From Thermodesulfobacterium sp. TA1 (GTDB taxonomy: Bacteria > Desulfobacterota > Thermodesulfobacteria > Thermodesulfobacteriales > Thermodesulfobacteriaceae): a stretch of DNA of 64,000 nucleotides. Position numbers and translations under genes: made by a program. Positions 38,749 to 46,923 of the stretch are shown in pieces. Every line of letters begins with the position of its first letter. The stretch's first letter is position 1. Under the pieces are notes generated by a model. The model saw nothing but the letters and a program-made list of their open reading frames with translations, was not told where the DNA came from and searched no databases. The stretch spans positions 868,001 through 932,000 of the forward strand of contig NZ_CP043908.1 in assembly GCF_008630935.1 (NCBI RefSeq), in the 5' to 3' direction.

Positions 38749-39519
38749 ATGCTTCTTACTGTTGACATAGGCAACACCGCTACCACCTGTGGTTTTTTTG
38801 CAGAAAACGGACAGCTAAAAGCCCTTTTTAGTTTTAAAACCGAAGTTCCCGTTTCAGCTGAAGAATTATTGGTAAAACTAAAAGCCTATTTAGACCTCTA
38901 TCAGATACCCCTTAAAGACATAAAAGGTTTATCGATAGCCTGTGTGGTTCCTCCTGTTTTAAACTGGTGGGTTGAATTAGGTAGAAGATGGTTAGCTAAA
39001 GAGGTATTGATAGCAAATCATGAGACCGTAAACATTCCTTTAGACCTCCTTTATCCTTGCGAGGTTGGGGCAGACCGATTAGTTAATGCGCTTTCAGGAT
39101 GGGAAAAATATAAAGGTCCTTTGATTATAGTTGATTTTGGTACAGCCATAACCTTTGATTGTATCTCTTCTACCGGGGTCTACCTTGGCGGTGCAATCGC
39201 TCCAGGAATTTTTATCGCTACCGAGGCTTTATTTAAAGGCACAGCTAAACTTCCCAAAATAGACCTAAGCGAGCCTCTTTCACAGGTTATCGGCAAAGAT
39301 ACTGTCTCAGCCTTAAAAAGCGGGCTTTTAATCGGTTTTGCCGGGCTTACTGATACCTTAGTAAAAAAACTTTCTGAAGAAATGGGTAGCAATCCTAAGG
39401 TTATAGCTACTGGAGGTTTAGCTAAGTTTTTAGTTCCTCTTACTACCACGATAGAAAAAATAGACCCCTATCTTACCCTGGAAGGGCTTTATTTTCTATG
39501 GAAAAATCGGTTAAAATAG
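38749..39519 (+). CDS. coaX: Type III pantothenate kinase
   Basis: Phosphorylates pantothenate, the first step in coenzyme A synthesis. The ASKHA-fold motifs are clear: VDIGNTATTCGF at the N-terminus, GADRLVNALSG (catalytic Asp), IIVDFGTAITFD and GGAIAPGIFIATEALFKGTAKLP. A length of 256 aa is normal. AAAGGAGG precedes the ATG. The 3' end overlaps ldcA by 22 bp. Confidence 0.95.
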   Translation: MLLTVDIGNTATTCGFFAENGQLKALFSFKTEVPVSAEELLVKLKAYLDLYQIPLKDIKGLSIACVVPPVLNWWVELGRRWLAKEVLIANHETVNIPLDLLYPCEVGADRLVNALSGWEKYKGPLIIVDFGTAITFDCISSTGVYLGGAIAPGIFIATEALFKGTAKLPKIDLSEPLSQVIGKDTVSALKSGLLIGFAGLTDTLVKKLSEEMGSNPKVIATGGLAKFLVPLTTTIEKIDPYLTLEGLYFLWKNRLK

Positions 39520-40355
39520 CCATTTTTGCTCCGGCAAGTCTTCCTGACCTCGAAGAATACGAAAAAGCCTTAGCATTTCTTAAAAACGCTGGGCTTGAAG
39601 TTTTTTCCTTGGTTGAGTTTACCTCAAAAACCCCCTATCAAAAAGCTAAAGAACTTTTTTCCCTGCTAAAAGATACCTCTTTGGACTATCTGTGGGCAGT
39701 AAGAGGTGGTTTTGGGTGCGTTAAGCTTTTTCCTTATTTAGATGGGTTTTTAGAAAAGGATGTTGAGTTTTATCCTAAGCCTTGTTTGATAGGTTTTAGC
39801 GATATCACTGCCCTTCATCTTTATTTATATAAAAGGTTTAAAAAAACTGGAATACATGCTCCTAATGTGGTTAGTCTAAACTATTTAAAAGAAAAGGCTT
39901 GGAAAGAGCTTTTAGGTTTGATTTTAAGAAAAAAGAAAGAAAGAATTTTAGAAGGAAGGGCTTTAATCGAGGGGGAGGCAGAAGGCTTGATTTTAGGAGG
40001 AAACTTAATTACTTTAGCCAGCCTGTGCGGGACCCCTTATTTTTCTGTAGATGAACCTTTTATTCTTTTTATAGAGGAAACTAAAGAAAAACCTTACAGG
40101 ATAGAAAGGGCGCTTCTTCAGATAATTTTTACGGTTGGGGCCGAAAAGATCAAAGGTTTGGCTGTAGGAGACTTTGGAATATCAGAAGTCAAACCCCTCT
40201 TAGAAAAAGTTTTACCCTATTTAAAGAAAAATCTCCCAGTAGGGTATGGGTTTCCTGTAGGACATACCTCAAACAACCTTCCTTTCTTTTTAGGAAAACG
40301 GGGATGTTTAAAAATTTTTAAAAATAGGGCACTTTTTTCTCAAAAAGTAGGTTAG
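39498..40355 (+). CDS. ldcA: Peptidase S66 family LD-carboxypeptidase
   Basis: Murein tetrapeptide LD-carboxypeptidase for peptidoglycan recycling. S66 features include IAIFAPASLP at the N-terminus, WAVRGGFGCVKLFPYLD with GFSDITALHLYLYK (the nucleophilic Ser lies in the GFSDIT strand region of the family), EGLILGGNLITLASLCGTPYF, FIEETKEKPYRIERAL with the catalytic Glu, and GFPVGHTSNNLPF with the catalytic His. It overlaps coaX by 22 bp. It has no signal peptide, as expected for a cytoplasmic recycling enzyme, and fits with the MurU/AmgK-like gene at 53900. Confidence 0.88.
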   Translation: MEKSVKIAIFAPASLPDLEEYEKALAFLKNAGLEVFSLVEFTSKTPYQKAKELFSLLKDTSLDYLWAVRGGFGCVKLFPYLDGFLEKDVEFYPKPCLIGFSDITALHLYLYKRFKKTGIHAPNVVSLNYLKEKAWKELLGLILRKKKERILEGRALIEGEAEGLILGGNLITLASLCGTPYFSVDEPFILFIEETKEKPYRIERALLQIIFTVGAEKIKGLAVGDFGISEVKPLLEKVLPYLKKNLPVGYGFPVGHTSNNLPFFLGKRGCLKIFKNRALFSQKVG

Positions 40356-40404
40356 AAACAAACTATAACAAGCTAACAATTAAAAATTAAATAATCCTTA
40401 AAGT

Positions 40405-40432
40405 TTGACAAAAAAATTTTTTCAAATAAAAT
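40405..40432 (+). promoter_or_regulatory. Promoter of the chemosensory operon
   Basis: TTGACA (40405-40410), a 16-bp A/T-only spacer apart from one C, and TAAAAT (40427-40432). It lies 44 bp before the preferred cheA ATG. The first TTG of the open frame is the -35 box itself, which argues against the longer start. Confidence 0.7.
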
Positions 40433-40476
40433 TTTTTTATAAGTTATTTACGGAAACTATCTACGGAGGTAAGACG

Positions 40477-43179
40477 ATGGTATTTGATGAAGATATTTTA
40501 CAAGATTTCTTAGTCGAAGCAAAAGAGGCAATAACTAATTTAGAAGAAGGTTTTCTTGAATTAGAGAAAGATAAGGAAAATTTAGAGGTCATTCGTTCTC
40601 TTTTTAGGTCTATGCATTCGCTAAAAGGGGCTTCAGGGTTTTTTGGTTTTAAATCTCTGGAATCTATCGCCCATTTTTCAGAAGATATCCTTTCTAAAAT
40701 CAGAGATGGTCTTCTCAAACCCGAAGAAGATATAATCGATATGTTGCTTAAGGCGGTTGACTGGATAAAGTTTATCGTTCAACATTTAGAAACCCAAAAA
40801 GAAGAACCTATAGACGATAATCTACTTGAGTTTTTAGTAAGCTTATCTAACTTTACAGAAAAGCTTAAAAAAAGGATAGAAGGTAAAGAAGAACCTATGC
40901 AAAAGGCCTCTCAAGAACCTTCTCAAGAAACAACCCAAGAACCTAACGCACAAGAACCTACCGAAGAAGTCCCTCAAGAAGTTGAAAAGGTTGAGGTTAA
41001 AGAAGAAACAGATAAGGAAGAAGAAGAAGAAAAGAAAAAAGAGGAAGAACCTAAAGCGGTTGCAGAAAAAGCAGTTGCGGAAAGAGTTGTCAGCGAAAAA
41101 GAGAAGAAAGAAATCCCTCAAACTGCAACCCCCCATGTTGAGCTAACAGAGACTCATATCAAGGTAGACGTAAAACTTCTTGATACCCTTATGAATTTAG
41201 CAGGAGAGTTGGTGTTAGCCAGAAACCGCGTGGTTCAGCTTGCACAAAAAATACTGGATGATGACCTTACCAGAAGCGTTCAGGCTCTTTCCATGATTAC
41301 TACTGAGATACAAGAAACCATCATGAAAACGAGAATGCAGCCTATAGGTATGGTCTTTAACAAGTTCCCAAGGATTGTAAGGGATCTTGCTAAATCCTTA
41401 GGAAAAAAAGTAAACCTTCATCTTGAGGGAACAGAGACCGAGTTAGACCGTTCAATCATTGAATCCATCAAAGATCCTTTGACCCATTTAGTTAGAAACG
41501 CTATAGACCATGGTATAGAGCCCCCTGAATTAAGGGTTCAAATGGGGAAAAGAGAAGAAGGAACCCTGTATTTAAGGGCTTATCAAGAAGGCGGACAAGT
41601 GGTCATAGAAATAGAAGATGACGGAAGAGGAATAGATGTTGAAAAAATCCGCAAGAAAGCGGTAGAAAAAGGCTTTTTAACCTTAGAAGAAGCTCAAAGA
41701 GCTCGAGAAAGCGATTTACTGCAGCTTATTTTTAAGCCAGGCTTTTCTACCGCTGAAAAGGTTACCCAAGTCTCAGGTCGTGGCGTCGGGATGGATGTAG
41801 TTAAAACAAACATCGAGAAATTAGGAGGAACGATCGAAATAAATACCATCTATGGTAAAGGCACTACGGTTAGGATTAAAATACCTCTTACCCTTGCGAT
41901 TATCCCTGCTTTAATCGTTACTTCTCATGGTTGGCGCTATGCTATTCCGCAGGTTAATTTAAAAGAGCTGGTTAGCATTGACCCTGAAAAAGACCTTCTT
42001 AAGGTAGGAGATACAGAGTTTTATAGACTAAGAGGAGAAATCATACCAGTCTTAAAATTAACCGAAATCTTAAAACAAGGGTCTCGTGATGGGGTATCTA
42101 AAGATGGATTATCTAAAAATTTAGTTATTTTAACCACTGGAGAGAGGGTGTTAGGACTGCTGGTTGATGAAATCTTAAACTCTGAAGAAATCGTGGTAAA
42201 ACCCTTAGGAAAATGGTTTAAAGATATACCGGTTTATTCAGGTGCTACCATCATGGGTGATGGTGCATTGGCGTTAATACTTGATGTGGTTGGACTTTCT
42301 AAATATATAGGATTAAGTGTAGAAGAGGTAGAGAAACGTCATGACATGAAAGGTGTCACCATCAAAACCTCTAAAGAAGAAACCTATTTCTTACTTCTCT
42401 TTGACGTAGGACCTGACCGTTTGGCATTACCTATAGCCCTTATTTCAAGGCTTGACAAAGTAAAAGCAGAAGAACTACAGATTGTAGGAGGAAAAGAGGT
42501 TATTCTTTATGAAGAAAAGGTGGTTCCAGTTATCAGACTTGAAAACTACCTACCTTTGCAAGGACTTCCTTATCAAGACCAGTATACCGTCCTTTTCTTT
42601 ACCGAAAGAGACAAGACTTGTGCTATCCTTTGTTCGGCTGTAGTTGATACTTTTGAAACCACCCTTGAAATAGAAGAAGGTTTGTATAACCATCCTGGGA
42701 TATTAGGACATAAGATTATAGACGGAAAAACCGTTCTTTTTATAGACATTTATAAAGTTATAGAAATGTATGATCCAGAGTGGTTTATCGTCAAAATAAA
42801 AGAAGAGGAAATACATGTTAAGAGGATTTTATTGGCAGAGGATTCACCTTTCTTTAGAAATATGATGAAAAATTACCTTTCTGCTATGGGGTTTGAGGTG
42901 GTTTGTGTAGAAAACGGACGCGAAGCTTTAGAAAAATTAAACATTGACCCACACTTTGATTTAATAATAACAGACATTGAGATGCCTGAGATGGACGGCT
43001 TTGAGCTGTTAAAAGAACTAAGGGCAAATCCACAGTTTAGCAAACTTCCAGTAATCGTAGTTACCGCCCTTGCAGGAGAGGACATTAAGAAGAAGGTGTT
43101 TGAACTCGGTGCAAACGGTTATGAAGTAAAACTTCAAAGAGACCAGGTGCTTGAAAGGATTAATCAGCTTTTAAGCTAA
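40477..43179 (+). CDS. cheA: Hybrid chemotaxis histidine kinase CheA with C-terminal receiver
   Basis: Signal-transducing kinase of a chemosensory array. From the ATG at 40477 (GGAGGT 8 bp upstream) the protein is 900 aa: HPt domain (1-110, His47 in SMHSLKG), acidic/basic Glu-Lys-rich linker (~145-240), dimerisation helices (~250-310), HATPase_c (~315-490; NAIDHG, DDGRGID, GRGVGMDVV), a first CheW-like domain (~490-625), a second CheW-like domain (~655-780), and a receiver (~785-900) with Asp in IITDIEMP and Lys in YEVKLQRD. Tandem CheW domains plus a fused receiver resemble alternative-function chemosensory kinases, not E. coli CheA. Confidence 0.94.
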   Translation: MVFDEDILQDFLVEAKEAITNLEEGFLELEKDKENLEVIRSLFRSMHSLKGASGFFGFKSLESIAHFSEDILSKIRDGLLKPEEDIIDMLLKAVDWIKFIVQHLETQKEEPIDDNLLEFLVSLSNFTEKLKKRIEGKEEPMQKASQEPSQETTQEPNAQEPTEEVPQEVEKVEVKEETDKEEEEEKKKEEEPKAVAEKAVAERVVSEKEKKEIPQTATPHVELTETHIKVDVKLLDTLMNLAGELVLARNRVVQLAQKILDDDLTRSVQALSMITTEIQETIMKTRMQPIGMVFNKFPRIVRDLAKSLGKKVNLHLEGTETELDRSIIESIKDPLTHLVRNAIDHGIEPPELRVQMGKREEGTLYLRAYQEGGQVVIEIEDDGRGIDVEKIRKKAVEKGFLTLEEAQRARESDLLQLIFKPGFSTAEKVTQVSGRGVGMDVVKTNIEKLGGTIEINTIYGKGTTVRIKIPLTLAIIPALIVTSHGWRYAIPQVNLKELVSIDPEKDLLKVGDTEFYRLRGEIIPVLKLTEILKQGSRDGVSKDGLSKNLVILTTGERVLGLLVDEILNSEEIVVKPLGKWFKDIPVYSGATIMGDGALALILDVVGLSKYIGLSVEEVEKRHDMKGVTIKTSKEETYFLLLFDVGPDRLALPIALISRLDKVKAEELQIVGGKEVILYEEKVVPVIRLENYLPLQGLPYQDQYTVLFFTERDKTCAILCSAVVDTFETTLEIEEGLYNHPGILGHKIIDGKTVLFIDIYKVIEMYDPEWFIVKIKEEEIHVKRILLAEDSPFFRNMMKNYLSAMGFEVVCVENGREALEKLNIDPHFDLIITDIEMPEMDGFELLKELRANPQFSKLPVIVVTALAGEDIKKKVFELGANGYEVKLQRDQVLERINQLLS

Positions 43180-43196
43180 AAAGGAGGTAAATAGAT

Positions 43197-43679
43197 ATGG
43201 ATATTGTAAAAAAAGAAGATGAAAAAGTTCTTTTATCTAAGGAAAAAGATCAAAAGTTGGCGGTAAAAGAAACGATAACCTTTGTTACCTTTTATTTAGG
43301 CAACTTTTTGTGCGGAATCCCAGCAGAATTAATCATGGAGATAAACAAAGATACTGAAATAACCCCGGTTCCTTTAGCAGATGATTATATTTTAGGGATT
43401 ATGAATTTAAGAGGCCAAATAGTAACGGTGATGGACCTTGCTAAAAGGGTTAACTTAAAAGAACAGATTAAGCCTACGATTAACCTTATCATAAAAAACG
43501 AAGGAGAGGCCCCAGTATCTTTTGTAGTAGAAAGGATAGGAGACATTTTAGAAGTCCCCTTTGATAAGGTAGAAAAACCACCAGAAAAAGTGGAAGGTAT
43601 TTCTAAGGAATACATAAAAAACGTATATCAACTTCCTGATAAGATATTACTTATCTTTGATGTAGATAAACTGCTTTAG
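43197..43679 (+). CDS. cheW: CheW-like coupling protein
   Basis: A 160-aa scaffold that links the MCP to CheA. After a charged N-terminal extension of ~25 residues, TFVTFYLGNFLCGIPAELIMEI, PLADDYILGIMNLRGQIVTVMDL and FVVERIGDILEVP are canonical CheW strands. AAGGAGG lies 11 bp before the ATG. It is the second gene of the operon, 17 bp after cheA. Confidence 0.93.
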   Translation: MDIVKKEDEKVLLSKEKDQKLAVKETITFVTFYLGNFLCGIPAELIMEINKDTEITPVPLADDYILGIMNLRGQIVTVMDLAKRVNLKEQIKPTINLIIKNEGEAPVSFVVERIGDILEVPFDKVEKPPEKVEGISKEYIKNVYQLPDKILLIFDVDKLL

Positions 43680-43730
43680 CTTTAAAAGTTTAAAAAATTA
43701 ACCAATCCTAATAACAGGAGGGCTTAAAAG

Positions 43731-44204
43731 ATGAACGCTCAGGCTATCGCAGATTGTGTAAAAAAGGCTGTAGAAGAGGTTATCGGAATGTATCTCATGA
43801 AAACACCGGTTTTAAAAGAGACCAAAGTAAGGCAGGACAACGAAGGCTTTAAGGATGTTTCAGTAATCGTAGGGTTAGCCTCAGACAAGCTCGAAGGGGT
43901 TCTTATCGTGAGCTACAACAAGGGCATCATCTTTGAGTTTATGAAAAACATCTTAGGGGAAGAAACCACAGACCTTAACAAAGAGGCGGTTGACGCCGCC
44001 GGTGAGCTTACCAACCAGATAAGCGGTGTTTTTAGAAGGGAACTTGAAAAGTTTGGATTAAAGCTTGAAGGATCCACCCCTTCTATCGTTACCGGAGTAG
44101 ACCATAAAATAGAAATACCAAGCAAAATCCCCAGGGTTTCCTTCTTGTATAGCTTGGGAGATGGGCTTGACCTTATCGTTGAGTTTGGTTTAGGAAAAAA
44201 ATAA
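43731..44204 (+). CDS. cheX: CheX/CheC-family chemotaxis phosphatase-like protein
   Basis: A 157-aa CheX-like protein; the family dephosphorylates response-regulator receivers. The single phosphatase helix ExxN is visible in AAGELTNQISGVFRREL (Glu and Asn three apart). The beta strands SVIVGLASDKLEGVLIVSY and IPRVSFLYSLGDGLDLIVEF match the CheX fold. No separate CheY is encoded nearby, so the receiver on CheA is the likely target. GGAGG precedes the ATG. It sits between cheW and the mcp gene. Confidence 0.85.
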   Translation: MNAQAIADCVKKAVEEVIGMYLMKTPVLKETKVRQDNEGFKDVSVIVGLASDKLEGVLIVSYNKGIIFEFMKNILGEETTDLNKEAVDAAGELTNQISGVFRRELEKFGLKLEGSTPSIVTGVDHKIEIPSKIPRVSFLYSLGDGLDLIVEFGLGKK

Positions 44205-44239
44205 GTCTTTTAACAATTTAATGAAAAGGAGGGAAACCT

Positions 44240-45862
44240 ATGTTTAAGAACTGGAGTATCACTAAAAAATTGATTGCTGGTTTTGGAATTATTTTATTAA
44301 TCGTAGGCTGTATTTCTTTTTTTACCTTGTATTCTCTTTATATCATAAATAAAGACGTAAAGGATTTAGACGAAAGGGCTGATAAAATCACTGCAGCCGC
44401 TAAGGTAAGAAGAGAAGCCATGGTAGGAGTTCATTATAATATAACCAAACTTTTTTTAGCAAATAATCCTGAAAAAAGAAAAGAGTATTATAACGCTATA
44501 CTTAAAGCCCGGGAAGAATATAAAAAAGCCATAGATTTTCTCAAAGCCACTACCCGTTCAGAGGAGGGAAAAAAACGTTTAAAAGCCGTAGAAGATGCTA
44601 TAGTTTCTGCCAGAGAGGTCACCAACAAAGCGCTTGAGCTTGTCTTAGCAGGCAATACAGCAGAAGCTATAGCTTTTTATGAAAAAGAAGTAATACCCAA
44701 AACCCATGTCATAGAAAAAAGCCTTGACGAATTGGTTAAATTTTACGGCGATGCTGCTGAAGAAGGAGCATCTGAAGTTTTATCTATAATAAAAAGACTT
44801 TTTGTAGTTTTGGTTGTTTTTGGTATAGTTTTTGTACTAATTTCTATAACAGTTGTATTTGGGGTTACTACTTCTATCAGAAGGTCTATCGATAAGCTTA
44901 GGCAAGCTCTTTCTCGGGTTAGAGAAGGAGACCTTGCGGTTGAGGTTGCTGTGGACAGCCGTGACGAAATAGGACTTATGAGTGCAGACTTAAAAGAGTC
45001 TCTTTTAGCCATTCGTAACCTTATCGAAGAGGTTAAGCATGTATCGGTTGCCCTTGCTGGCTCAAGCGAAGAGCTTTCAGCCATAACCAAGCAGTTTAAG
45101 TCAAGCATTGAGCACCAGACCCAAAAGGCAACCCAAATCGCCTCTGCCGCCGAAGAGATGAGCATAACTGTGGTTGACATCGCTAAAAACACAACCAACA
45201 TCTTAGAAGAATCTAAAAAAACCGCCGAAATTGCAAAAGAAGGAGAAAACTATACCTTAAAAACCGCCTCTGAAGTAAAGATTATCGAAAAAACCGCAGA
45301 TAAGCTTAAAGAGGTTATGTATACCTTAGAAGAAAGAACCAAAGCCATTGAAAACGTAATAGAGTTTATAAAAGACGTAGCCGAACAAACAAACCTTCTT
45401 GCCTTAAACGCAACGATTGAAGCGGCAAGGGCTGGGGAACACGGTAAGTCTTTTGCTGTGGTTGCAGGAGAAATAAGAAAGCTTGCTGAAAGAACCAACA
45501 AGTCTACCGATGAGATAGCAAATACGATAAGAGAGATAAAAAGTGTGGTTTCTGAGGTTAAAAGAGAGGTAGATGAAATCGGTGAAAAGGTAGAGACCGG
45601 GGCTAAGCTTTCTGAAGAAGCTGCCAATATCTTAGCTAAGATAGCAGATGCCGCCGAGAGGCTGCAAGAGATGATACAGAGCATAGCCTCTGCAACAGAA
45701 GAGATGAGTGTAACGGCTGAGGCTATGGCAAAGGATGTAGGAAGCGTTGCTGATGCTACTAAAGAGTTAGAGGCTGGAGTAGAACAGGTGGTTGCTACCA
45801 CCGAAGAGGTTGCCAAACTGGGTAATGAACTTAAGGCCTCTGTAGAAAAGTTTAGGGTTTAA
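44240..45862 (+). CDS. Methyl-accepting chemotaxis protein
   Basis: A 540-aa transducer. One transmembrane helix near residues 10-31, a helical periplasmic four-helix-bundle sensor (4HB_MCP type, ~32-185), a second membrane helix (~188-212), a HAMP domain (~213-265) and a long cytoplasmic coiled coil with the hairpin tip [38 protein letters not shown]. No C-terminal CheR-binding pentapeptide is present. Being in the operon with its own CheA and CheW, it probably serves a dedicated array. Its ligand is unknown. Confidence 0.93.
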   Translation: MFKNWSITKKLIAGFGIILLIVGCISFFTLYSLYIINKDVKDLDERADKITAAAKVRREAMVGVHYNITKLFLANNPEKRKEYYNAILKAREEYKKAIDFLKATTRSEEGKKRLKAVEDAIVSAREVTNKALELVLAGNTAEAIAFYEKEVIPKTHVIEKSLDELVKFYGDAAEEGASEVLSIIKRLFVVLVVFGIVFVLISITVVFGVTTSIRRSIDKLRQALSRVREGDLAVEVAVDSRDEIGLMSADLKESLLAIRNLIEEVKHVSVALAGSSEELSAITKQFKSSIEHQTQKATQIASAAEEMSITVVDIAKNTTNILEESKKTAEIAKEGENYTLKTASEVKIIEKTADKLKEVMYTLEERTKAIENVIEFIKDVAEQTNLLALNATIEAARAGEHGKSFAVVAGEIRKLAERTNKSTDEIANTIREIKSVVSEVKREVDEIGEKVETGAKLSEEAANILAKIADAAERLQEMIQSIASATEEMSVTAEAMAKDVGSVADATKELEAGVEQVVATTEEVAKLGNELKASVEKFRV

Positions 45863-45878
45863 AACTAAAAGATTGATT

Positions 45879-45915
45879 GGGTTGGCTGCTTAAAAGGTTA
45901 TAAAGCAGTCAACCC
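45879..45915 (+). terminator. Intrinsic terminator after the chemosensory operon
   Basis: A 13-bp stem (45879-45891 GGGTTGGCTGCTT with 45903-45915 AAGCAGTCAACCC, one G-U pair) around an 11-nt loop, followed by TCTTTAGGTTTTT. It ends 13 bp before the rnhA ATG, so it also forms part of the rnhA leader. Confidence 0.82.
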
Positions 45916-45928
45916 TCTTTAGGTTTTT

Positions 45929-46366
45929 ATGGTTAAGGTTTATGTAGATGGTGCTTGTTTAGGGAATCCTGGGCCTGGAGGCTGGGCGGTTTTGATTTTA
46001 GAAGATGATAAAGAACATATTATTACTGGAGGGGCTTTTTTTACTACAAACAATCAAATGGAGCTTGAGGCAGTAATTCAAGGTCTTTCAGTTTTTAAAG
46101 AGCCTACAGAGATTACGATTTTTTGTGATTCAGAGTATGTAATCAAAGGAGCTACAGAATGGCTTCCTAACTGGAAAAAAAGAGGTTATAAGACATCAGA
46201 CGGAAAACCGGTTAAAAACAGAGAACTCTGGGAAAGGCTTGATGCCCTTCTTCAAAAACACAAGGTTTCTTTTAAAAAAGTTTTAGCCCACAGCGGAGAC
46301 CTTTTTAACGAAAAAGTAGACCAAATAGCCAAAAAAAGTGCGGAAAAATGGAAAAAAAATACTTAG
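45929..46366 (+). CDS. rnhA: Ribonuclease HI
   Basis: Cleaves RNA in RNA-DNA hybrids. The four acidic catalytic residues are visible in VKVYVDGACLGNPGPGG (Asp7), NNQMELEAVIQG (Glu), IFCDSEYVIKG (Asp) and FNEKVDQIAKK (Asp). The usual GHxG motif is AHSGD here. 145 aa, normal length. Its ribosome-binding sequence (TTTAGG) lies within the T-rich tail of the preceding terminator. ubiX overlaps its 3' end by 19 bp. Confidence 0.95.
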   Translation: MVKVYVDGACLGNPGPGGWAVLILEDDKEHIITGGAFFTTNNQMELEAVIQGLSVFKEPTEITIFCDSEYVIKGATEWLPNWKKRGYKTSDGKPVKNRELWERLDALLQKHKVSFKKVLAHSGDLFNEKVDQIAKKSAEKWKKNT

Positions 46367-46923
46367 TAGGGATAACAGGGGCAAGTGGAGCGGTTTATGC
46401 CAAGGTTTTTCTTCAAGAATTAAGGACCTTAGGGGTTAGGGCAGAGGTTATCATTACCGAGGCAGGAAAAAAGGTTTGGGAGACAGAGCTGAACACTTCT
46501 TGGCAGGAACTTAAAAACTTAGCCTCAAGAGTATATCAAGAGACAGAAATTACCGCAGGTCCTGCGAGTGGGTCTTCTATGTATTCTGGGATGGTTATCA
46601 TACCTTGTAGTATGGGCACCCTTGGGGCTATTGCCCATGGTGTTTCAAGAAACCTGCTTCAAAGGGCGGCAGACGTTATGCTTAAAGAAAAAAAGACCTT
46701 GGTTCTGGTAGTAAGAGAGACCCCTTTAAACCTAATCCATTTAAAAAACATGGAAGTTTGTCTACAAGCAGGGGCGGTCATTTTTCCGGCTATGCCCTCA
46801 TTTTATCAAAGGCCTAAAACCTTAGAAGAGTTGCTTAGGTTTTTTGTTAAAAGACTGCTTTTATTTTTAGGATTTAAACCACAGGGTTTTAAAGGTTGGG
46901 AAGATATCTGCGAGGAAGAATAA
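46348..46923 (+). CDS. ubiX: UbiX-family flavin prenyltransferase
   Basis: Makes prenylated FMN, the cofactor of UbiD-type decarboxylases. Motifs are VGITGASGAVYAKVFLQEL (FMN site), SSMYSGMVIIPCSMGTLGAIAHGVSRNLLQRAADV and LVVRETPLNLIHLKNM. A length of 191 aa is normal. No ubiD is in the window. The last 35 bp overlap the 3' end of the convergent lnt gene. Confidence 0.94.
   Translation: MEKKYLVGITGASGAVYAKVFLQELRTLGVRAEVIITEAGKKVWETELNTSWQELKNLASRVYQETEITAGPASGSSMYSGMVIIPCSMGTLGAIAHGVSRNLLQRAADVMLKEKKTLVLVVRETPLNLIHLKNMEVCLQAGAVIFPAMPSFYQRPKTLEELLRFFVKRLLLFLGFKPQGFKGWEDICEEE

Noticed and set aside
40405-40476. N-terminal extension of CheA from a TTG at 40405
   Set aside because: That TTG is the -35 box of the operon promoter, and a good GGAGGT precedes the ATG at 40477, which begins the HPt domain as in homologues.
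40843-41136. Minus-strand frame rich in Phe, Leu and Arg opposite the CheA linker
   Set aside because: It is the complement of the Glu/Lys-rich low-complexity linker and has no family resemblance.
45250-45816. Long antisense open frame opposite the MCP signalling domain (and another at 44743-45201)
   Set aside because: Both are Ser/Ala/Thr-rich mirror images of the heptad-rich MCP coding sequence, with no ribosome-binding site; the MCP frame is clearly the real one.
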